NCBI GenBank assembly: GCA_032821775.1
Contig: JAVLRN010000018.1
Coordinates: forward strand, 310,001-374,000
Origin: Sanguinoderma infundibulare
Taxonomy: Eukaryota > Basidiomycota > Agaricomycetes > Polyporales > Polyporaceae
Direction of reading: 5' to 3'
DNA length: 64,000 nucleotides
A model generated the notes under the pieces. That model saw only the letters and a program-made list of their open reading frames with translations, was not told the origin of the DNA and did not search any database. Each line of letters starts with the position of its first letter. Position 1 is the first letter of the stretch. This document shows positions 1-10,373 of this stretch, one piece after another. Both the position numbers and the translations under genes were made by a program.

Positions 1-239
1 GGAGTGCCTGGCAAAAACGATCTTCCGAGGATGCCTATCTAGTAGCTGAACGCATATATAATAAGTACTCAGGACCCTCGCATGTTAGACCGAAATCATT
101 TAAAATCTCCCAGTCAGTCACCTTGCTCGCGAACGTCTTCGTAGCTTCAAGTCGAAAAGATCGAGTATCAGTGAGTACGTACGTGTCCAAGTTGCTACTT
201 ACACGACAGCCGTTTGTTAGCGCTGGCTCCATGTGGCAC

Positions 240-450
240 TGTCCGGGGTCTCGCCACCTGCGCTAGGCACGCCGGCGAAGTACGACTCACGCCGAAAAAG
301 CACAACTCGATGCATATGAGTGGTCTAAAGCTTCCAAAAAGCGCCATCTCGGCAGTTATGCACCCGTAAATTTCTCGAGTTACGTTCATTTCTTAAGTGG
401 TTACGCTGACGTCAATTTACAGTACATAAGACCCCCCCTCCCCGCCCCCC
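240..450. repeat. Tail remnant of a preceding unit A
   Basis: This stretch matches 3543-3754, the DNA downstream of the DJ-1 gene of unit A, including the shared segment that ends in a run of C. At about 451 it joins abruptly to the upstream flank of the first alpha-galactosidase. The same order (DJ-1 side followed directly by alpha-galactosidase upstream flank) recurs at 59385, which suggests the units once stood in tandem. Bases 1-239 show nothing I recognise. Confidence 0.7.
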
Positions 451-1257
451 CAGAGGGCCGTGTTGATCTTCACGGCGGCGAACGCTTCCCATATTCTGGG
501 TCTGGAGGTACACGATTTCCATCGCCTTGACTGATATATCCCGCAATGTAGACATATATGTACTCGCTGCTAGCGTAAACGCTGCCAATCAACTTGACCA
601 GCTCGGTGAGCCCGAGGGGCTAAGGCCGGAGCATCTACAGCTAACATGCAGCCACAAAAACTACCGGCGGACTACTTAAGGGGATCCACCCTCGAAGGCG
701 GTGCTCTGTCTAATCTGCGGCAGTTGGGATGTATCTATTTTGTGTTCCGGGTTTCCTCATGCGAGTAGTATGCGAATCATTCTGTGACAAATTTTGGCTA
801 AACACCAGCAGATGTGCGAGCTTCTGAACCATCCTCATCATCCCGGGAAACCTAATCCCGCCTCCGTTTCCTGATTATAACCCTGAATCCTTCGACTGTG
901 ATCGTCGACCGTTTTCTATGGCAATTGGCGAAGCATCTGCTGTAATTCCAGCCTAATCAGTCCCAAATTCATCCCTAGGGGCCCATCGAAGGGAAGACAC
1001 CATTACGACGTAGGTTAATGTGTATGCTCATGGTGTGGTGCCACTAGCTAACTGCCGTTCAGTTGTGTCTCGGAAAGGCCGACAGAGGCATGTATGTGCC
1101 ATTTTCCATGTCATCTTGCAGGGAATACCTGCCTGAATTGTAGATCAGTGCAGGCGGCCTGGATGGCTTAAAAGTCACCTCTACTTGCTCGGCAGACCTC
1201 AGGCCCCCCGTTCCTTTCCTCGGCTTGTACAAGATCGGCGTTGAGAAACCTTTTGTC

Positions 1258-3248
1258 ATGTATATCTTTCAACAACCTCTCGGTGCCTCCGTCCTAGGAG
1301 GGCTTCTTGCGTCTGTAACCTCGCATTCAACGCTGCCGAGGACTGCGACTCCTACCATCGCCGCTTCCGCCCAGAGCCCTACCCTCACGGGAATTGAAGT
1401 TTCAGCTCCTACCATTGGTCCATCCCATAATGTGGGAAGGCTTCCTGCCCTCGGGTGAGACACTCCCCTCGTTTGACTTAGGAAACGCGGGAAGCTAGCT
1501 GACGACGGATTAGCTGGGACTCCTGGTATGCGTATTACACAAGTGCGTATGCTTCCCCACATCATCTCCATGTACCTTACCTAACGGTCATTTCTACGGC
1601 AGACAGCAACGAAGCCAACATCCTTGACGCCGCGAACCACACCATCTCTCTTGGGCTTGCCAATGCAGGCTACCAGTACATCATCATTGACGACGTATGC
1701 GCTCCCGCCCTCTAAGACCTTGTATATTAACGCCAAACCGCATCATACTTATAGGGAACCTGGGCGCTCAAGGCTAGAAGCGCATTCACGGATCAGCTCG
1801 TGCCCAACCCGAGCAAGTTCCCGAACGGAATCGCCTGCATCGCTGACCAAGTGCACGGCGTCGGCCTCAAATTCGGAATACTCGCCGATGCCGGAACCAG
1901 TTGTGATGGCTGTGCCACCGGTTCTCTCGGAAACGAAGAGCTGGACGCTGCCACGTTTGCCGAATGGGGCGTCGACTGTAAGTTTGTCCATTGCGCGCGA
2001 GAAATCCCACTTTGATTCTAATTCTGGCCGCACAGACCTCAGGTACAGTGCGTCAATTTGATGTCACCTACGGCGTGTAGGGACCACCGCGTTGACGTCC
2101 AGAACAGATCTTGGCGCTGCTCCCGCAAACTGGACCGACTCTCCAGTGCGCACATCATTTCTAATCATGCTCAATCAATGCGGATCCTGACCTTTTCACA
2201 GAACCCACCCGGTGGAGACTGGTAGTACGTACCTCCCTTCGTATTCACGCACCGTCACTGCCTTGAGACTTGGGTTCCGTAATAGCAACTCAAACACAGC
2301 CATTCGCTATCGTCAAATGGCGTACGTCCCATCGCTTTGGTTCGCTCGCATGCATGCTGACGATGTGGATTCATGGCAGCGCCGCGTTGAACGGAACTGG
2401 TCGACCGTTCCTCTTCAGTGTCAATACCGGTGGAACGGCAAACGTATGGGAATGGGGCGCTCGCGTCGTGCGTTCCTCCCACGTCTCTGCTAACCCAATC
2501 TGCGGCTGAGATACCGATGGGGACATAGGCACACTCGTGGTTCCTATCCAGCAGGGGGGACGCATCCTGGAGTTATATCACAAGCGTCATCGCCTCGACC
2601 ATCCAGTACCTCGACTTGATCGACTTCTACTCCCATATTATGATGTGAGAGCCTCAAGGTCTTGTCTGCACAATGGGTTAACCTGCGTGCATAGGGACAT
2701 GTTAAAGATCGGCCAGGGAGGCTTGACCATCCAAGAGCAGCGGACGCACTTCGCTGCGTGGGCGTTCCTCAAGAGCGAGCTCGTTCTTAGCACCGACGTA
2801 AGCCCCGCCCCATCCATCGCATATCCACATCCCATCGTTCTGCCTGACGCTTATGTCCATCCCGAAGCTCTCCAAATTGACCGCGGATCAGCTGGCTATC
2901 GTCAAGAACCCCGAACTGCTCGCGTTCAACCAGGACCCCATCGTCGGCACCCCGGCCAAACCCTTCACTCCTTACAACGGGGCCCCGACGACCTCGCCGC
3001 CCGAGTACTATGCCGGGCAGTCGTCCAAGGGGACGCACGTCTTCATCATCAACACGGGCTCGGCGGCGACGACGAAGACGTTCGGTTTTGGGAAGGTTCC
3101 CGGCCTTGGGTCTGGTTCGAGGTTCGTGGTGCACGACATGTGGACGGGCAAGGATCTGGGGACGTTCGACACGAGCTACTCGACCACGGTCGACGCGCAC
3201 GACACCGTCGCGTTCCTCATCACTCCCTCCGGTTGCCACAACTGTTAG
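1258..3248 (+). CDS. GH27 alpha-galactosidase-like protein, copy 1
   Basis: This is a glycoside hydrolase family 27 protein; the family removes alpha-linked galactose, usually outside the cell. I read twelve exons: 1258-1454, 1514-1542, 1603-1694, 1755-1977, 2036-2047, 2108-2145, 2202-2224, 2286-2321, 2380-2467, 2529-2644, 2695-2797 and 2868-3248. They give a 445-residue open frame, the normal family size. Family landmarks are LPALGWDSW, IIIDD, DPSKF-like [49 protein letters not shown] and a C-terminal beta-domain ending in Cys. About 40 Ser/Thr/Pro-rich residues separate a weak N-terminal hydrophobic segment from the catalytic domain, which is unusual. The nucleophile motif, normally KYDNC, reads RYNLG when exons 5 and 6 are joined by the best splice sites, so activity is doubtful. 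Splice sites are inferred from consensus and from agreement among the three copies. Confidence 0.8.
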
Positions 3249-3758
3249 AGATTTCGGGGGCGCAAACGGGTTGGTTTCTTGTAGCAGCAAAGGCTTGTAA
3301 GATCTTGTGCTTGGTCAGGAGGCTCGTTCTCCGAACCCTATAACCTAGTTGTCACACCTGACGCAAACACAAGCACGATAGCGTGTACAACATACGAAAA
3401 CGTGTGTATCTGTGGATGCGTCTGACACTGCGGATACAACAGAACACTTATAATGACACTCGTACAACAGCTTGCAAGCACCGTCAACTCGAATCTCAAA
3501 CGCCACCACAACGACCGCCCTGAACTCGTCCTCATCATCAGCTGTGTGACCCTCACCCGCCTGTGGCAGGCATGCCGGCGAAGTACGACTCGCGCACATA
3601 AAGCACAACTCGATGCATATCAGTTGTCTAAAGCGTTCTAAAGGCGTCATCTCAATGGCTATGTGTTCATAATTTTCTCGAGTTAAGTTCGCGAATTCTT
3701 GAGTGGTTACACCGAGTCTGACGTCAATTTACAGTACATAGGACCCCCCACCATGCGT

Positions 3759-4512
3759 TCAGTCCACAAGGAAGTCTCCCGCCGCGAACACGTACGAGAA
3801 CGGGTCCCAGTTCGGGTCGTTCTTCCACTCGTACTCCGAGGATCACGTTCGCCGTCCACCGCGCCTTCTCCTCCCCGTACACCTCAGCGATCCAGCCCAG
3901 CGTCACGTCGATCCCCGCGCTCACCCCCGCAGACGTCCACACCTTCCCGTCCGCGACGTACCGCGCCCGATGGATCCAGTTCACCTTCGGGCCCGCCGCC
4001 GTCGCCTTCTGCCACAGCGCTTTGTTCGTCGTCGCCCGCTTCCCGTCCAGCACCCCCGCCAGCGCCGCGATCGCCGCCCCGTTGCAGACCGTGATCAGGT
4101 ACTTGAGCGTCGGGTACGCCCGCTTGACGAAGTCGATCGTCGGCTGGATCTCGCGCTCGATGACGCCGAACCCGCCCGGGATGAGCAGCACGTCAAGGTC
4201 GGGCACGCTCTCGTACGTGTGCGTCGGGACGAGGTGGACGCCGAAGTTGGAGCCCTTCTTGTTCCATGCCGGGTTGTTCGTCCCGGAGTAGACCGGGTCG
4301 AGGGTGGTGGCGACGACGTAGAGGTCGATCTTGTGGTCGGTGCAGAGGGCGAAGAGGGCCTCGAGGGGCCCGAAGGTGTCGAGGAGCTCGAAGCCGGGGA
4401 AGATTGCGACGCCGATCTTCGAGATGGAGTCGGCTGTGATGGCATTGAGGTTAGTGGAATCGTCACGAATGTCGTTCGGAGGTTACGCACGGCCGGCTAG
4501 TTCGGAGCTCAT
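3759..4512 (-). pseudogene. DJ-1/PfpI family gene, copy 1 (broken)
   Basis: This copy belongs to the ThiJ/PfpI class-I glutamine-amidotransferase-like superfamily, whose fungal members include isonitrile-hydratase-like enzymes. The Gly-Gly loop LLIPGGFGVIE and the nucleophile-elbow motif ITVCNGAAIAA, with its cysteine, are both present. Two lesions break it. Codon 10 is TAA (4485-4483), where the paralogues at 27964 and 36292 have a tyrosine codon. Four extra bases near 3837-3841 shift the frame before the C-terminal EYEWKNDPNWDP segment. The ancestral stop is at 3761-3759. It is convergent with the alpha-galactosidase 510 bases away. No internal ATG would restore a full domain. Confidence 0.8.
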
Positions 4513-4965
4513 TGTCGATTTCGTAGGTGACTGTGTGTGGTACGTGGGGAGAGCAGTGCGCTGCTGCGTCTCTGCATCTGAACCTCCTGGATATCGCCTC
4601 GTTATATCCCTGCTCCTTCTCCCCAGGAGTGAACAACGAACGACCTGGATCTCTGCAACCGAGCCTGTGGCATTCCGATTTCCGTGTCTGCGGTTGACGA
4701 ATGACTAAGTGGCTACGCTATTCACACAACCAGACGTCGAATTCGGTGACAGCGGGGCACTGATCGACTACGGCTGTTGATCCATGAAATGACAATTTCC
4801 CCACATGAGGGAGCGAAATTCGGTCCATACCCTGCAAGGTAGGACACTGCAACTTCGTCTCATCTGATGTTCACTCAAAGGCTGGTCACGGGCGAGGTCT
4901 CGCGATCCTTTGATGTTCACGTGCGAGGGGTCGCCATCAACCTAGTCTATCGCTCGTACAGACAT

Positions 4966-5131
4966 AGCCTGGAAATCTACTCGCGCCTTCGTAAGCGTTG
5001 CAAGCAACGTATCTTGTTCTCCACCACAAGATGTAACACGCGGTGGTGGGGCGCGAGACAACAGTGGCGTGGTCACAAGCAGGTTGTTGTATAAACGTCG
5101 AGCAAGAGAGAAGAAAGACTTGCCTACCGTG
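4966..5131. other. Short spacer at the end of unit A
   Basis: Similarity to the inverted copy ends near 4965. No gene is seen before the phosphatase-family pseudogene. Confidence 0.5.
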
Positions 5132-5956
5132 CTAGACGGTGAACGTGCAACGCAGCCCGCAGTGGTCGCTCCAAGGCGTATGAGCGCCGATGAGACCGGG
5201 CTGGAGAACGTCGATCTCGTCAGGCTGCACGCCCAGCATGACGACCTTGTCCAGTCTGCCTGGCTTGCGACCGTCGTCGAGCTCGACGCCGACGCCCCAC
5301 GTAGCTCCTTCGTCGGGCCCCGTCATGCTCCCGCACAGCGCGACCCAGGCATCGACCAGCTCGTGCTCGTCGGCGAGTGTGGAGTCGTACGGGTGGATGG
5401 CGTTGAAGTCGCCCGCGACAACGCCGCCGCTGCATCCGGGCTCGCGCAGGATGCCAGCCAGGATGCGCATCTGAAGCGCACGCCTGAACTGTGTTTCGAG
5501 AGAGTCGAGATGGACGTTGAGGAGACGAAGACGGTGCCAGGCGCGGCTGGGGCGGTGATGTTCACGCAGAGCGCATCCCGCTTGTACCTGCTGGGGAACG
5601 TGGTGCGGAAGACGCTGTCGAGCATGAGCTTGGGACTGTCGTGGCCCTGGTCCTCGCTCTCGCTCTCGCCCTTCTCCTCAGCGAGCAGCGGAGAGCTGAA
5701 ACGCCTGCTGGAGAGCAATGTCATCGTCGCGAAAGGTACGCCTGTGAAAGACGAGTCGTCCTCAGCGTCGATCGTCAGGAAGCTCGAGCGCACTCCGGAG
5801 TGGCAGAGGAGAGACTCCCGAGCTCTGCGCGCGACTTCCTGGAGGAATACGATGTGGAAGCTTGGGTCCTTGGAGGATGTGGTCGAGGATGTTCCAAGAC
5901 GTAAGGGACAGCGTCTGCCTGCCGACGGTGTAAGCGCCTGAGTGGACGCAATCCAC
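5132..5956 (-). pseudogene. Endonuclease/exonuclease/phosphatase (DNase I-like) fold pseudogene
   Basis: The three signature motifs of the EEP superfamily are present in order: an N-terminal SWNI strand, LQEV with the metal-binding Glu, VAGDFNAIHP, and near the end PWSDHCGL. They lie in different frames. Frame breaks fall between SWNI and the LQEV segment near 5865 and again near 5525, just before LRLLN-type sequence. The stretch between SWNI and LQEV is also too short for the family, so an internal deletion is likely. The frame closes at 5132. The unit A copy at 27510 lacks this segment, so it is an insertion or a retained local gene between the inverted arms. The nearest family would be TDP2-like or generic fungal EEP proteins; substrate unknown. 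Confidence 0.7.
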
Positions 5957-6035
5957 CCAGCACGATGCGATGCGCGCCGGTGCCTAAGCGCCCCGATATA
6001 CCAAATCGAGTATCCAGTTCAAAGCCCGACTTATC

Positions 6036-6378
6036 ACAGTGCTTTGCATAAAACACTGCAGGTCGCGCGCCAGCGCAAGGCTGTTTGCTCCTGTTTGTTC
6101 TGCCGGGGAACTTCCTGTCTCGGGCATTGCGCGCTTGCCGCGACTACGCCCTCTCAGATGGTTATCGGGACACCACCCCTATTCCTGCTTGAAAATTACA
6201 TGCTCACATCCGCTTTATGCTAGCGGAGACATAAGCGGTGCTTTCATGCCGATTTGGGCTCAAGGGCCGCTCTTTCTGGGCGATGGCTCTCGGACGCCGC
6301 GGCGTCTTTTCGGCCATTCAAATAAAGACAAACAGCCTGTCGGGCACGCGACCTGCAGTGTTTTATGCAAAGCACTGT
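6036..6378. mobile_element. MITE with about 55-base terminal inverted repeats
   Basis: The left end starts ACAGTGCTTTGCATAAAACA and the right end finishes with its reverse complement. The match continues inward, with mismatches, for about 55 bases (through a shared GGCTGTTTG). The interior of about 230 bases has no transposase. CAGTG-type ends resemble hAT elements, but I see no clear target-site duplication (TTATC on the left, AGCCT on the right), so the superfamily is open. It sits just upstream of the broken EEP gene. Confidence 0.75.
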
Positions 6379-7621
6379 AGCCTGCAAAGCGCTGCCCAAC
6401 AGTTGGTATCCCATAGTGTTCCGAGAACGGCGCCGTGCCTCCCGGTCGCCCGGCTTAACCCACTGTCGGATCCCTCTTCCGCCCTGTCTTCTCCAATCGT
6501 TGAACGTCACCTTCAAACAAGCTGACTGTCCGTGGTGCGCATAGTAGCTGTGGAGGCTTACAAATCGCTAATCCGCTCTGCAAGATCTTGGACGCAGCTG
6601 ACCTCGGAGTTCAACTTCCATGGTTGGGGACTTTGCGTGATGAGGATAAATGTGGCCCCCATACCTGATGCCGAATTTAAACCATGCTTCTCCATTTTTC
6701 CTTCATCCAATTGCTCCAGTTCTGGATCCATGGACGTGCCCAGAACCAATTGTGTAGGGAATGAATACGTAGCTGACATTTGGCGCTCCCAGAAGAATCG
6801 GTGGACCGCAGGGCGCAATCTGGCCCCAGCTGCGCATTCATGACTACCCCTGCCGCGTGGTTTGAAAAGACGAACTCCTCCTCGCCATCTCGCTTTTTCA
6901 AAAATTGGCTCGCGACACGTCCTCGATGGCAGATGCCGAGCAGTATTTGTATTGGCACTGCGGGGCCGCTGAAGTAGACATCAGCGTCGCAAATATTCGC
7001 CGTCCCGGGTGTGTGTGCTCGGATCATTCAGCGGCAAGTCGCTACTTACCTCTACTTACCCGGCCAAGCCCCCGATCGCCGTCCCGGGTGTGTGCGGCAA
7101 GCCACTACTTACCCGGCCAAGCCTCCGTCGAACCTCCGAATCGCCCGCACCAACGGAAGGTCAACACAAACTGAGCATTTTCAGATGTTCTCGGTCGGTG
7201 GAGGAACCGCGAGCGACGTCGTTGAGCGAGCGGGCTGGACCGGCTGGTGTTTCCCGTTGATCCGAGCACACACCCTGCGGGGAGCGGATGCGACACTGGT
7301 TTTCACATCAGCTGTAAGCGAGGCCCGGTCTCGTGCGGTGACTATTTAGGACGCATGTGTATCAAATGCGTATTGATATGGTACCTGAACTTCAGAACTT
7401 GATCGGCAACGCTGTAGCTAGGGAACCAACGACATCCGATTCTTGCTTATGACTGTATACGCGCGCGCGCCAACATACTGCACGAAGCAGAAATCCACGT
7501 ATGCATGATATAAGTACTCGGTCGGATCGCTCTTTCGACAATGTCCACCTTTGTCTGTCTCCCTTTCATCCTGTCCCTCCTTACCTTTCCATTCCTTATT
7601 AACAAACATACCTAGATTGTC
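6379..7621. other. Intergenic region with small repeats, no recognised gene
   Basis: No protein family was recognised. Bases 6538-6579 match 27353-27393 in inverted orientation with about five mismatches, extending the inverted symmetry of unit A inwards. A short polypyrimidine stretch (7545-7600) precedes the hydrolase start. Confidence 0.5.
6999..7280. repeat. Tandem near-duplication with distal inverted partner
   Basis: Two adjacent units begin GCCGTCCCGGGTGTGTG, at 6999 and 7078, and both contain GGCAAG followed by CTACTTACC and CGGCCAAGCC. A reversed copy of the first unit's start (ATCCGAGCACACACCC) lies at 7259-7274, giving an inverted repeat about 235 bases apart. Confidence 0.6.
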
Positions 7622-9924
7622 ATGTTGACAATTCGCGTAGCGGCGCTCGCGACCATTGGGATCGCGGGTCAAGCGATGACAGCGCACGCACGGCTAACAG
7701 AATGGGCACCCTGCCCCGAATTCAACAACTTGACCTGCGCGTACTTCGACATCCCGCTCGACTACCACAACGCCTCTGTTGGCAACGGACAGCTGCTTGT
7801 GGTCAAGGCCAACGCAACCGGCGAGCGCAAGGGCACCATCTTCTTGAACCCCGGTGAGGGATCATAAATCAAAACATTCGCTTCGTTTGCTCACACTGGG
7901 CGTTTTAACAGGCGGTCCAGGCGTTTCTGGTCTCTCGTCTCTGGCGACGGATGCGGACGCGTTGATGAACCGCACGGGAGGTGCCTATGACTTCGTCAGC
8001 TGGGACCCTCGCGGTGTAGGTCCCTACACCTAGTACGCGCCTCATACCTTTCTTCTCGGGCAGTGCCTAATACATGTCGCGAGCCAGCCCCGGAAACGTG
8101 TACTGCATTGCCGATGACGAGTACGCGAGCTTCTGGAACGGCACCATCGAGGCGACGGGCATCAACGAGATCGGTAACTTCACCAACCAGACTGACACGC
8201 AGGCTCTCTACTCTCAAGCTGCGATCCTCGACGAGAAGTGGAAGGAGCTCGGAGACCGCTGCTCGTCTGGCCCCAACGCAACTACGCTGTCCTATGTCGG
8301 CACTGCAGCCACGGTGCGCGACCTAGTCGGGCTCGCGGACGCCATCGAGGGTTCAAACAGCACGATTAACTACTGGGGCCTCTCGTACGGTACCCTCGTC
8401 GGCGCGTGGTTCATCAACAGTAGGTCATGATCCGGCATCCGTTGCGCACGCACTTGAGCTAACATCGTATTGCACGCAGTGTTCCCTGACCGCGTTGGCC
8501 ATGTCATCCTTGACGGTGTTCTGGATGCCACCAGGGTTGCCTCTACCCAGTCGTACAAGGTACGATGCTGACACTGGGCTCTGTCGCATCGAGGACATCC
8601 GTGCTGATTGATAACTGTAGCTCTGGAGCGACCAGCTCGGAGCGGCAGAAGACGTCTATACTGGGTTCGCCACCGCTTGCGCACAAGCGGGTCCCGACAA
8701 TTGCAAGCTTGCGCCGTCTGCAAACGGCACGGCACAGGACGTCATCGACGTTCTCAACGAGGCGATCAAGGTGTGTTAGCTTCGTGCTTCATGCTTCTCC
8801 TCTAACCTTACTGGATGGGGAAAAGCTGGCGCACGACCACCCTATTCAGAACCAGCTCCTGGTCCTTCGCGGTGTGTCCTGATGCTTTGGCCCGCAAACT
8901 TGGTGAAACCTGACGCCTTATCGCACGATAGCGACCATGTATAGCGGCCTCTACCAGCCTCAACAATGGGCTGAGTATGGCAACACCCTCCTCCCGCAAA
9001 CCATCGCCACGATCAAGGATGCGACCGCCAACTCAACAGCCGCACTGGCCAAGTAAGTACTAGTGCCTCGCCCTCTCGAACTCCTCCAAACATTAGCGCA
9101 TCTTATTATTCTACGAACGCAGACGGGATGGCGTATACACCCAGAACAGCTACACCGAACCCGCAGTCGTCTGCGCGGACAGCGTCGACGCGGACCCGTC
9201 GGTGAACACGACGGTGATTTTCGACGACGTCATCGACATCGTTCGCACCCTCTCTCCTTCGTGTGAGTCCCTTCACCCCCTCCTCCTCCTTTCGAATGCC
9301 GCTTTTATTCACTGCTGTTTCGCGGTCAGTTGGCGCTCTGGGGCCCGTACCCTGGCAGCGGTGCTCGTACTGGCCCGTCCGTGCGCCGGAACGCTTCCAG
9401 GGCCCGTTTAACGGCACGTTCGCGAACAAGGTCTTGATCATCGCTAATGCGGTATGCCGTATTTTCTACCCCTCTGCGATGTCATCAGTTGATGCGGGTG
9501 CAGTACGATAACGCCACCCCGTTCACGGAGGCGGCACATATGGCCGCGGTGCTCGGCGACCAGGCCGCACTCGTGAAGCAGAACGGTTTCGGGGTGAGTG
9601 CACAAACCCCCGTTGTATAAGGATTCTTGCATGTGCTGATTGGCTCTCTGGGCATACGTAGCATACGTCGATCTACCAGTCCTCCGCTTGCGTTACTGAT
9701 ATCATCACGGCGTACCTCAACGATGGAACGGTATGTGTTCAATAATTTATCGGGTGACGACTGTCCTCTATTGCTAACCGATAACCGCAAACACAGCTCC
9801 CCTCAGGCAGTTCCTCGAGCCCCACCGTTTGCGCCATTGACGACGACGTGGAGCTCTTCCCGGGGATCAAATCGGTCGACGTTGTGGCACTCGTCAGCGG
9901 TTCTGACCTTTCGGGGAGAGATTG
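7622..9924 (+). CDS. Secreted alpha/beta hydrolase, TAP-like (peptidase S33 type)
   Basis: This is a serine hydrolase of the tripeptidyl-aminopeptidase-like group, expected to be secreted and to trim peptides or esters. Residues 1-23 form a signal peptide ending at TAHA. It is followed by the oxyanion segment NPGGPG (spanning the 7854-7911 intron), VSWDPRG, the nucleophile elbow GLSYGT, then the C-terminal TAP-like domain with an Asp in YDNATP and a catalytic His in GFGHTS. About nine short introns are needed; the last exon ends SGSDLSGRD. One point is unresolved. Around 8019-8085 the obvious acceptor leads to a TAA (8066-8068), while an in-frame join using a weaker donor and the acceptor at 8085 keeps the frame open but loses the Gly after WDPRGV. 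The gene may therefore be disrupted there. Confidence 0.75.
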
Positions 9925-10373
9925 AGCGTGCTGCGCGTGGTCCGGAGCGGACTGTCGGACGCGTAGAGGAGATATACCATTCATAATTCAGTCGACCATG
10001 CATTAATCGCGTTGAACTAAGATCTAGAGGAGGAGTCGTACCACTTCTTTCGTCGCCGGAAGTGCAAAGTTGGTGTCCTGAGAGATGGTTGCAGGCTGCG
10101 GCGACGATGGCACAAGCGGCGCCAGTGAGCGGATTTGCGGACTCTTCACCGTAGTCCATATCGCGTATATACACCGTGTGAGGCGTGCGTGGCCCACAGG
10201 CTCCGACAGTAGGTCAGGGCACCTATATGCAATGAACCGAAGGTGCGCTGTGGCCGTGTTGCCAGGGCACTGCGATTGGTGGCCATTTCATCCTGACAGC
10301 ACTTAAAGGAGGAAAACAAACGTAGCAGTCGCTCGCGAACAATATCTAGTAACCCAACTACTCGCCTCATCGA
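9925..10373. other. Convergent intergenic region
   Basis: It lies between the 3' ends of the hydrolase and the glycosyltransferase. No gene or repeat was recognised. Confidence 0.5.

Larger units (their letters stand above)
451..4965. repeat. Unit A, copy 1 (alpha-galactosidase + DJ-1 block)
   Basis: This segmental duplication carries a GH27 gene on + and a DJ-1/PfpI gene on -, facing each other tail to tail. It matches 27510-32045 in inverted orientation along essentially its whole length, including intergenic DNA (for example 4860-4960 against 27515-27610), and matches 59700-62690 directly. Compared with copies 2 and 3 its alpha-galactosidase upstream flank is cut short at 451. Confidence 0.85.

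Noticed and set aside
1225..3343. Reading the alpha-galactosidase region as a plain pseudogene because single frames are full of stops
   Set aside because: Every break coincides with a GT-AG intron shared by three copies, and the joined exons keep one frame of 445 codons.
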